From positions 1 to 17,413 of the forward strand of contig JAJDEH010000230.1 in NCBI GenBank assembly GCA_029259935.1: DNA of 17,413 nucleotides. The letters run 5' to 3'. Positions 7,138-13,094 of this stretch are shown piece after piece. Under the pieces are notes generated by a model. That model worked only from the letters and a program-made list of their open reading frames with translations, was not told the origin of the DNA and did not search any database. Made by a program: the position numbers and the translations under genes. Origin of the DNA: Planctomycetota bacterium (GTDB taxonomy: Bacteria > Planctomycetota > Planctomycetia > Pirellulales > Pirellulaceae). Positions within the stretch are counted from its first letter, which is position 1, and every line of letters starts with the position of its first letter.

Positions 7138-7524
7138 ATGAACGTTTTCGAAACTCGCTACCAGGCCGCGCGTAACGTTTGGTCCGATTGCTATCTGGGG
7201 TATCTATTCACACCGAATACCGACAGCACTCGCACAAGACAAGCCGTTGTGGCACAACTCTCTGGTGCGCGAGTCGCTCTGCCGATCTCAAATCCTGTGC
7301 AGGTTTCGCTCTTAAGTTCATCGCTTTACGAAATCTCTGCCGGAGAACGAATAAAGGGGACATTGTACTTTACTATTTCTTTCGAGGGCGACCGTGGGGT
7401 GGATTCTAGGTCGGTAAGCTGGCAAAACCCGCTCGCTTCCTGGCAGGCCGGAAGGGAGAATTGCCCGAGTTGGAATGCGTCAGGAGTTCTTGGCCACAAG
7501 AAACACAAAAATCCACAAAGATAG
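7138..7524 (+). pseudogene. Short orphan ORF running into repeat R1 (probable remnant)
   Basis: 128 codons. Only the first 69 or so (to about 7344) are outside repeat R1; the rest translate R1 DNA. The native part (MNVFETRYQAARNVWSDCY...) matches no family I recognise and has no domain, signal peptide or membrane segment. The start lies directly downstream of the attC-like site, as for an integron cassette gene. Loss of its 3' end at the R1 boundary suggests disruption. It could also be non-coding. Confidence 0.35.
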
Positions 7525-7580
7525 AGCGAGTAGTTTTTCTCGTGTTTTTCGTGCTTTTCGTGGCTGTCCGTCCGCGTGGC
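7345..7580. repeat. R1 dispersed repeat, copy 1 (full length, about 236 bases)
   Basis: It begins at ACGAATAAAGGGGAC, contains the core TGGATTCTAGGTCGG and ends with an R3 palindrome (7490-7577). It matches copy 2 (9505-9741) with about ten differences by eye. The core recurs in the shorter copies at 10832 and 11108. No ORF encodes a transposase, so it would be non-autonomous if mobile. Confidence 0.85.
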
Positions 7581-7650
7581 TATCGAATGCCGCTGGGCAG
7601 TTCAGTCGCCACCCTGCCACGGCCATCTTCCGCTGCTGATTCTCGCGCCG

Positions 7651-7811
7651 ACTCGCCTTGCTTCGCCGCTGCCGGAAACCGTACACTGATCGTCGTCCGC
7701 TTCGCAGTGAGATTGCATCCGCACAGAACGCTGCTCTCACGAAGCGGCAAAGATCAACGCACGATCTAGCCGTCTCAAAGCAGCCGGATGGATCGCAATT
7801 CGTTTGTGCGA
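7651..7811. repeat. R2 repeat, copy A, directly upstream of the DUF4375 gene
   Basis: About 160 bases align with 10178-10336. The best-conserved part is around CCGTCTCAAAGCAGCCG and GATCGCAATTCG. An internal inverted repeat CCGCTTCG (7697-7704) and CGAAGCGG (7740-7747) is kept in the other copy with one wobble-type change. Both copies stand immediately before plus-strand orphan genes with unrelated products. Confidence 0.75.
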
Positions 7812-7817
7812 GGCAAC

Positions 7818-8315
7818 ATGGCACGTTGGGCGTTCCTGATTCCTTCGACCACTCCCGATGATCAGGTGAATTCGGCGATCTTCTCGAAGATCGAAGACGT
7901 TGTGGACATCTACTCGGGTCCCGACATTCTGTTTGCTGGGCTCGATCTCCTGAGCCCTGGACAACGTGCCATGTACGCCATTCGCTGGTGCACCGAGGAG
8001 ATCTTCAACGGCGGATTTGACCAGTTGTTTTTCAATAGCACGGGAATTCTGGCTCACGAGGCGCTCAACGGGTTCCAATTGTTTGAAGCCGAAGCTCATT
8101 ACAAGGTCTTCCGTGAAGCGACGGCAGCTTTCGACGGGGCGCAAGTTCCTCTTGTGCGCGAGAAACGAATCCAGGCCCTTTACGCAAGTCCATTTCGCGC
8201 CGAATTAGCGGAGGTCACGGGCCGATTCCAAGAGATCGAGGACAGCGACTCGGTTGATGGCTACGTTAGGAGGTATATTGAGGCGCATAAATTCGAGTTC
8301 ATTACCGCCGATTAA
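7818..8315 (+). CDS. DMP19/DUF4375 family protein
   Basis: 165 residues. The core LSPGQRAMYAIRWCTEEIFN followed by GGFDQLFFNSTG and the next helix (about 45-100) matches DUF4375, the domain of the Neisseria DNA-mimic protein DMP19; the NGGFDQ..FNS.G stretch is the signature. The ATG at 7818 is preferred over the in-frame ATG at 7788, because the extra ten codons lie inside repeat R2, whose second copy lacks that ATG. AGG lies five bases upstream. DUF4375 proteins are small and soluble and often occur singly among putative immunity genes. A DNA-mimic or toxin-neutralising role is only an inference. Confidence 0.82.
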   Translation: MARWAFLIPSTTPDDQVNSAIFSKIEDVVDIYSGPDILFAGLDLLSPGQRAMYAIRWCTEEIFNGGFDQLFFNSTGILAHEALNGFQLFEAEAHYKVFREATAAFDGAQVPLVREKRIQALYASPFRAELAEVTGRFQEIEDSDSVDGYVRRYIEAHKFEFITAD

Positions 8316-8347
8316 CGAACCAATGAAGTCGGACCCGCCAAAAGTCG

Positions 8348-8373
8348 GTTCTGAAATCAACGTCGTCCACCGC
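8348..8373 (+). repeat. Short motif shared with the loop and right arm of the attC-like site
   Basis: GTTCTGAAATCA followed by GTCGT and CCGC matches 7068-7093 at 22 of 26 positions. Both copies lie 33-48 bases after the stop codon of a plus-strand orphan gene. The surrounding bases do not form the attC-like stem here, so this may be a decayed copy. Confidence 0.5.
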
Positions 8374-8476
8374 ATTGATTTGAACGCACCTTTCCCTCCT
8401 TTCTTCACCGAGGGTGTCCCGCAACGGAACGAAGTGGCAGACGCAACGAACCTCTAGATGAATCGGTCAACTCATC

Positions 8477-9166
8477 ATGGAAAGTACTGCAGACGAGTAT
8501 GAAATCGAGATGGCATTTGCTCACGTTAGCGAAAAAGAAGCTCGTGAGGGGGAACCACAGCTGATTTCAGAACTGTCAAAACCGCCTTTGTTCGACCCAG
8601 CGATTCGATGGAACAATGACTCGGAGAGACTGCATGTGAAGGTTTCTTTTGTTAGCGATGACGATATAGACCACAACAAGGTGGTACATCTCATCACTAG
8701 CCGGGTGGGGGAAGCTCTGCATCCCGGATCGCCACGTGTGCAGCTATCCGAAACTGAGGTCTTTACTTTCGATTGGAATGAGCAGCAACACGTATGGGAA
8801 TGTGAAATTGAACTTGACGAAGAGTACGAATTCGACATGTGCTTCCTTTGCAGTGGAGGTCGTAAGGACCCCGTACATACAGACCGAGGCGTTGAAGTAT
8901 TGAGGAATATCAAGACGCTTGACGAGCGTTATCGAACAGCAGCCGCAGATGACATGTTGGATACTTATAACAACTCGTGGAATGAAAACGAGAAGATTGA
9001 CGCCGCTGAGTTTGAATCCCAACTTGGACTCAGTCGCATTGATGTTCACTCAAACGGCTGCGTCGGATTTTGGTATTCGACAGAGACAGAAATGTTTTGC
9101 GATCATGATCTACTCGTCTACACAGATTCAGACGGACGAGTTTCGTCTGTGTCAGTCGAAGGTTGA
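8477..9166 (+). CDS. Hypothetical acidic protein, possibly DUF2262-like
   Basis: 229 residues, soluble and acidic, with no signal peptide or membrane segment. The C-terminal part (about 178-229: a segment ending LGLSRIDVHSNGCVGFWY, then DHDLLVYTDSDG and SVSVEG) resembles the end of DUF2262-type proteins, in which a short helix is followed by strands around an FW pattern. The match is by memory and weak. No Shine-Dalgarno site is visible. Sampled lines here are about 40-42% GC against about 58% in the metabolic genes, pointing to separate acquisition. The next ORF starts 31 bases after its stop. An immunity-type role would fit the neighbours but is not shown. Confidence 0.72.
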   Translation: MESTADEYEIEMAFAHVSEKEAREGEPQLISELSKPPLFDPAIRWNNDSERLHVKVSFVSDDDIDHNKVVHLITSRVGEALHPGSPRVQLSETEVFTFDWNEQQHVWECEIELDEEYEFDMCFLCSGGRKDPVHTDRGVEVLRNIKTLDERYRTAAADDMLDTYNNSWNENEKIDAAEFESQLGLSRIDVHSNGCVGFWYSTETEMFCDHDLLVYTDSDGRVSSVSVEG

Positions 9167-9196
9167 ACTAAGCTCCTTCGCGAACCTGGAAAGCCA

Positions 9197-9931
9197 ATGA
9201 CACTGATCGTTTCCTCCTACTGGCGCGATCCAACCACTGGCGCGTCGCAGGAGTTCACGGATTGGAGCGATGGACATCACATGGCTGGAGTCGAACGCGC
9301 GCGATGGGATCTTTGGGGATCGGATGCGGTGAAAAAACGTGGTGCCAAATACCTGCCACGGCTTGCCGAGTCCGATCTTTGGATCGAACCGACGGATTTG
9401 GATGCGTTCGAGACTGAGGTACGAATGCTCTTGGCTGCGGTACCAGAGGTGCGATCGGAATTGGGACGAGGATCGGACTGCACGCTACCGCATTATCTCA
9501 ACAGACGAATAAGGGGGACATTGTACTTTGTTATTTCTTTCGAGAGCGACCGTGGGGTGGATTCTAGGTCGGTAAGCTGGCAAAAACCCGCTCGCTTCCT
9601 GGCAGGCTGGAAGGGAGAATTGCCCGAGTTGGAATGCGTCAGGAGTTCTTGGCCACAAGAGACACAAAAATCCACAAAGACAGAGCGAGTAGTTTTTCTC
9701 GTGTTCTTTGTGCTTTTCGTGGCTGTCCATCGGCTTGGCTGCCAAAAGCTGCTCGACCGGCCGCCGGCGGTGTGCCCCAACCGCCCGCGTCATTTCGTGC
9801 GTCTGCCGCACCTCCACGTGTGCGGCAATTTTTTCTGGCGGGATGGCGGTGAAAATCCGCAACGGGGAAGCAGCCGTGAAACGGTGAAAGCATTTAGCCG
9901 CCGGCGTGAGCCGGCGGATAGCCCGTTGTGA
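9197..9931 (+). CDS. Hypothetical protein, native about 102 residues then repeat-encoded C-terminus
   Basis: 244 codons are open. Residues 1-102 (MTLIVSSYWRDPTTG..., FTDWSDGHHMAGVERARWDL, LDAFETEVRMLLAA) look like a real small soluble protein of no family I recognise. From about base 9505 the frame enters repeat R1 copy 2 and then palindromic repeat DNA up to the stop at 9931, so residues after about 102 are not native. GGAAAG lies three bases before the ATG, and the gene follows the previous one by 31 bases, suggesting co-transcription. The gene has probably lost its 3' end to repeat insertion or recombination; the original length is unknown. Confidence 0.55.
   Translation: MTLIVSSYWRDPTTGASQEFTDWSDGHHMAGVERARWDLWGSDAVKKRGAKYLPRLAESDLWIEPTDLDAFETEVRMLLAAVPEVRSELGRGSDCTLPHYLNRRIRGTLYFVISFESDRGVDSRSVSWQKPARFLAGWKGELPELECVRSSWPQETQKSTKTERVVFLVFFVLFVAVHRLGCQKLLDRPPAVCPNRPRHFVRLPHLHVCGNFFWRDGGENPQRGSSRETVKAFSRRREPADSPL
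9505..9741. repeat. R1 dispersed repeat, copy 2 (full length, about 237 bases)
   Basis: Same left boundary (ACGAATAAGGGGGAC), core and right-hand R3 palindrome (9649-9737) as copy 1. The left boundary coincides with the point where the 9197 ORF stops resembling a normal protein. After about 9741 the sequence is unrelated to that after copy 1. Confidence 0.85.
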
Positions 9932-10074
9932 AGAACCGAGCCGGGACAGCGGCGACAGCACAAGGAATTGAGCAACAAGTCCTGAACTGCTGTCACCGCT
10001 TTCGCGGCTAGGCGTAGGGTTTTCCTTGATCCATGGGCTGACGCCCATGGCTATATGCTGTCGCCGTTTCACGG
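9898..10074. repeat. REP-like hairpin cluster in a gene-free stretch
   Basis: Perfect 8-base stems occur at 9898-9905/9910-9917 (CCGCCGGC, loop GTGA) and 10031-10038/10043-10050 (CCATGGGC, loop TGAC). Smaller ones of the form CCG-TTTCA-CGG or CCGC-TTTC-GCGG lie near 9997-10008 and 10063-10074. These resemble bacterial REP palindromes. No gene is seen from 9932 to 10374; the rest is R2 copy B. Confidence 0.7.
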
Positions 10075-10177
10075 CTTTCAGAACGGCGGACCGATGGTTG
10101 CGGTTAGGTCGCGGCATAAGTCTTCATCGTGGCTATTGTTAAGCTCGCCATGAATTCTGGCCACACGCTCCTCCACA

Positions 10178-10336
10178 ACTCGCTTGCTTCTCTACGACTG
10201 ACAACCGTACACTAAGGTCATCCACTTCGCAGTGACTCGGCATCCGCATCGAACCCTCCCTCGCGAAGCGGCAAAGTTCAACGCACGATCTTACCGTCTC
10301 AAAGCAGCCGAATAGATCGCAATTCGTTCGGCACGA
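10178..10336. repeat. R2 repeat, copy B, upstream of the membrane-protein gene
   Basis: It aligns over about 160 bases with 7651-7811. The palindrome is CCACTTCGC (10222-10230) with GCGAAGCGG (10263-10271), keeping pairing through one G-T. Its end lies about 39 bases before the ATG at 10375. Confidence 0.75.
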
Positions 10337-10374
10337 AGGTCGGTGAACTACAGAGGACGTAACGGGCGTACCAC

Positions 10375-10806
10375 ATGTATCTCATGTATGCTACTCATGC
10401 CGTTTCCATCTGGTATTCTCTGTTCGTGATCTTCCTGTGCCGATTGCCGGGCCAGACAAACGTTGCGGGCGAGGCAACTGCCCTTTTGTTGTTCTTTCCG
10501 ATCTTGGCGGTTTGCTGTAGCGCCGAATTGCTGATTCATGTTACCGACGATGACAAACGGACCTTATCAGATGGCTTTGCAACCAGAAAACTAACGAATC
10601 AATTTGTCGTTACCGTGGGCAGTCTATCCGGAATTACATCTGTTCTCATCACATGGCTCACATGGAAACTTGGGGCCTACTTTTTGGAATCAATGATTGC
10701 AATTTGGGTGATCGGTATACTATCGGTCGTGTGGATGATTTTGTGTCCCGTTGTTGGACTCGCTGTCATCCTTGATAGGGCAAGAGGGAGCCCTGTCGAT
10801 TCGTGA
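10375..10806 (+). CDS. Small integral membrane protein, function unknown
   Basis: 143 residues with four predicted transmembrane helices at roughly 7-23, 33-54, 76-99 and 104-133. A polar acidic loop (HVTDDDKRTLSDG, 55-67) lies between helices 2 and 3, and the short tail is charged. No family is recognised. GC is about 47% in a sampled line, below the metabolic genes. No Shine-Dalgarno site is obvious. It sits between R2 copy B and a shortened R1 copy starting 26 bases after its stop, so it looks like a cassette-style gene. Membrane proteins of this size occur as immunity proteins against membrane-active toxins, but nothing in the sequence proves this. Confidence 0.62.
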   Translation: MYLMYATHAVSIWYSLFVIFLCRLPGQTNVAGEATALLLFFPILAVCCSAELLIHVTDDDKRTLSDGFATRKLTNQFVVTVGSLSGITSVLITWLTWKLGAYFLESMIAIWVIGILSVVWMILCPVVGLAVILDRARGSPVDS

Positions 10807-10831
10807 TTAGACGATTGCAATTGCCGCAAGG

Positions 10832-10946
10832 GAACGAATGTACTTTGTTATTTCTTTCGAGGGCGACTGCGGGGTGGATTCTAGGTCGGTAAGCTGGCAA
10901 ACCAACCTCGCTCTGCCAATCACTAGAACGTCCCTTTCTTAACCCT
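10832..10946. repeat. R1 repeat, copy 3 (shortened, alternative tail)
   Basis: It starts GAACGAATGTACTTTG, lacking about 12 bases present in copy 1, and keeps the core TGGATTCTAGGTCGGTAAGC. After GCTGGCAAA it changes to a different tail (CCAACCTCGCTCTGCC... to AACCCT) shared only with copy 4. The R3 palindrome is absent. Confidence 0.75.
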
Positions 10947-11107
10947 CTTTCTAACCCTACCCACCGCCGAGGGCCGCGAAACTCGGCATTTGCACATCGC
11001 CCCACAATAAACCGTGATGGACCCAATGTATCGAGTTGCCTACGCCATCCGGCACAAGAGTTGTCGCCGATTGGCGGCCCATTGGCAAGTCTCGCACTTG
11101 GCCCTGC

Positions 11108-11219
11108 GGAACGAATAAACGGGACAAACGAAGGGCGACTGTGGGGTGGATTCTAGGTCGGCAAGCTGGCAAACCAACCTCGCTCCGCCAATAACTAGAA
11201 GGTCCTCTTTTTAACCCTT
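11108..11219. repeat. R1 repeat, copy 4 (shortened, alternative tail)
   Basis: It starts GAACGAATAAACGGGAC, has lost most of the GTACTTT segment, keeps the core TGGATTCTAGGTCGG, and has the same alternative tail as copy 3 with a few differences. It ends about 12 bases before the next ATG. Confidence 0.75.
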
Positions 11220-11231
11220 TCGACGTGCTGT

Positions 11232-11666
11232 ATGCTGATTCGTGTATCGCCCAATTCGACTGTTGACGTAGTCTTCGAGTTCTCGCAACGCACGCTGCTC
11301 CGCAAAATCTCTAATCAAATCCATGAATATGAACGGGACAGAACGGCGGTTGACTTGGAGATCGGCGTCCGCAAGTTGCGGGCGCTAAGGGAGCGGATCG
11401 CAGCTTCGACTAGTGGTGCGGACGACGAATTGGTTCCAGTTGAATTCTTGCCGTGGTTCCACCGGAATCAACTGTTTGCGAATAGGCGACATTTCGTTTC
11501 GATTTATTGCCCATCGTGCCAGCGGTCATTTTCATCGGAAGACATTGCCCTCGTTTCATGGAATGCACCAAAACCAAAGGGGCATTCGCGAGGCGGAGGA
11601 GGCGGCAGGTATTTCGCTTGTCCAAACGACCACAATCTGTTTTGGATCACTCGTCGTGTTGGTTGA
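11232..11666 (+). CDS. Hypothetical protein with a zinc-ribbon-like C-terminus
   Basis: 144 residues. The N-terminal half is charged and probably helical (about 20-60, rich in Arg and Glu). The C-terminal half holds Cys93-Pro-Ser-Cys96 and, after a Gly-rich stretch (121-125), Cys130-Pro-Asn-Asp-His134. Two CPxC/CPxDH knuckles 34 residues apart are typical of a zinc ribbon. No catalytic motif, signal peptide or membrane segment is seen. No Shine-Dalgarno site is obvious. It is the last plus-strand gene of the island. A GGATAAC at 11685-11691, just after its stop, is the exact complement of the GTTATCC of the attC-like site near 7112, but no partner follows it here. Function unknown. Confidence 0.68.
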   Translation: MLIRVSPNSTVDVVFEFSQRTLLRKISNQIHEYERDRTAVDLEIGVRKLRALRERIAASTSGADDELVPVEFLPWFHRNQLFANRRHFVSIYCPSCQRSFSSEDIALVSWNAPKPKGHSRGGGGGRYFACPNDHNLFWITRRVG

Positions 11667-11841
11667 GGCAGCGACTGAGACGCGGGATAACAACAGCGTC
11701 GCGCGCGACCGACCGATAATGTCGTGACCTCGCTTTCGATCAAACGCGACGTGGACTCATGCCGATGTCCATCAAAGTGAGCCCGTCGTCCGCCTGAACC
11801 GCCGGCTGCTGCTGGCAATTTCTCGAAGTGGTGCGCAATAA

Positions 11842-13044
11842 TCAGGAAGACTGTTTGTTCGTCGTGGCTTGTACGATTTCCTTGACTCGATTTGCGATTT
11901 TCAAGTCGTCGCCATCTTGCAAACTAAACGGATGAATGATGATGGCTCCCGAGGCGAGTTCTCGTTCGTCGGGATGGATTGATGGATCTCCGGTCTTGAG
12001 CGCTAAGATGACGTCGTACGCCGTCGGCCCCAGTGCCCGCTCGTCGATTTTCATCCTAGCCAGGTGGAAGCCGCCGCGAGCGGGGTCGGGGGCGATCAGT
12101 TCGGGCGTGACGTGTGGCGTTTCTTGTAATTCGCTGCAAATCGTTTCTAGCTTCGCGCGGCAGGCTTCCTTTTCAGCGGTGTGGTCGCGCTCGAAGTAGA
12201 GCCGCAGTGCGGTTACCAGACCCATGATTTCTTCTTTTCCCGCCTTGTATCCACGGCCGATGCCCTGTTTTGGTATGAAGGCGAGATCGTCCGCTCGCAG
12301 CAGTTCGCGAGGGGCCGTCCACACTTGGGGTGTGATGTCCATGTCCAGGTGTTGCCAGGCAATGGCCGAAATCAACTCGGGCCGCCCGCACACGAATCCG
12401 GAAGCTTGCGGCCCACGGATATACTTGCCGCCGCTGAAGCAGACTAAATCCGCTCCGGCGGCGACAAATTGTTTGACATTGTCGGGCTCGTCGCAGCAAC
12501 CGGCGGCATCCACCACGACGAACAAGCCGCAGCGGCGGGCCATTTCGACCACGTCGGTTAGTGACAGTCTGTCTTCATGCCACGGCAGATGGAGCACCGC
12601 CACGGCTTGATCGTCGATGGCCGCTTCAAGATCGGCAGTGCTGCAAGCATTATCGGTGCCGACTTCGACAATTCGCGCGCCGGCCACTTCGACCGCGTGA
12701 TCGTAGTGATTGCGATGAAAGCGGGCCATTAGTACGCCGTCTTTCATTCCGGTCGCATCGGGAAGCTGATCCATCTTTGCCGCGTCCAAGCCGGTCATGC
12801 AGGCGGCGATCGAAAGGACGACCGCGGCCTGAGCACCCGACGTGACATAGGCCGCTTCCGCGCCGGTCAATTCGGCAATGGCCCCACCGGCGGCGAACTG
12901 CAGCTCCTCCATGCAGACAAAGTCATGGGACGCGTCTTGCATGGCCTGCACGACTTCGGCCGGCATGAGCGTGCCGCCTAGCCGCGTGTAGGTACCGATC
13001 GCGTTGATCGCCGGCCTGACTTGTAAAGTTTCGTAAATACTCAT
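11842..13044 (-). CDS. SelA-like PLP-dependent lyase (D-glucosaminate-6-phosphate ammonia-lyase type)
   Basis: 400 residues. It belongs to the fold-type I PLP enzymes related to selenocysteine synthase SelA and the glucosaminate-6-phosphate ammonia-lyase DgaE, which eliminate ammonia from amino sugar acids or amino acids. Signatures: INAIGTYTRLGG (13-24), CMEELQ (44-49), GAEAAYVTSGAQAA (61-74), RFHRNHYDHAV (108-118), VVVDAAG with Asp179 under the cofactor, and SGGKYIRGPQASG with Schiff-base Lys207. The ATG at 13044 is chosen because the family N-terminus begins there and GGAGA lies about 12 bases upstream; an in-frame ATG at 13125 would overlap the previous gene and add 27 atypical residues. 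It is the last gene of the minus-strand operon, 50 bases after amidohydrolase B. Not a true SelA, since no selenocysteine genes are present. Confidence 0.9.
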   Translation of the reverse strand: MSIYETLQVRPAINAIGTYTRLGGTLMPAEVVQAMQDASHDFVCMEELQFAAGGAIAELTGAEAAYVTSGAQAAVVLSIAACMTGLDAAKMDQLPDATGMKDGVLMARFHRNHYDHAVEVAGARIVEVGTDNACSTADLEAAIDDQAVAVLHLPWHEDRLSLTDVVEMARRCGLFVVVDAAGCCDEPDNVKQFVAAGADLVCFSGGKYIRGPQASGFVCGRPELISAIAWQHLDMDITPQVWTAPRELLRADDLAFIPKQGIGRGYKAGKEEIMGLVTALRLYFERDHTAEKEACRAKLETICSELQETPHVTPELIAPDPARGGFHLARMKIDERALGPTAYDVILALKTGDPSIHPDERELASGAIIIHPFSLQDGDDLKIANRVKEIVQATTNKQSS

Positions 13045-13094
13045 GCAGTTGCTATTTCTCCGAACTGGTTGTGCCGCGGCGGCTCGGTGCGCGA

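Larger units (their letters stand above)
10807..11231. other. Gene-free stretch with two shortened R1 copies
   Basis: 425 bases with no convincing ORF on either strand. R1 copies 3 and 4 lie at each end, with about 160 bases of unique sequence between them (10947-11107). The minus-strand frame across 10957-11172 is partly repeat-derived and lacks a recognisable product. Confidence 0.55.

Noticed and set aside
7788..7817. Ten-residue extension of the DUF4375 protein
   Set aside because: It lies in repeat R2, and the other R2 copy lacks the ATG.
8316..8476. Full attC site after the DUF4375 gene
   Set aside because: A shared motif is present but no paired arms or core sites could be found, so only the short motif is reported.
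6105..9741. CRISPR array or complete insertion sequence
   Set aside because: The repeats are few, long and irregularly spaced, and no transposase or Cas-like ORF lies in the region.
9485..10117. 210-codon minus-strand ORF
   Set aside because: It is built almost wholly from R1 copy 2 and REP-like hairpins, so the frame is a product of repeat DNA.
10957..11172. 71-codon minus-strand ORF
   Set aside because: Its first part is R1 copy 4 read backwards; no start signal or similarity.
11842..13044. True selenocysteine synthase (SelA)
   Set aside because: Motifs fit the SelA-like sugar-acid lyase branch, and no SelB, SelD or tRNA-Sec is nearby.
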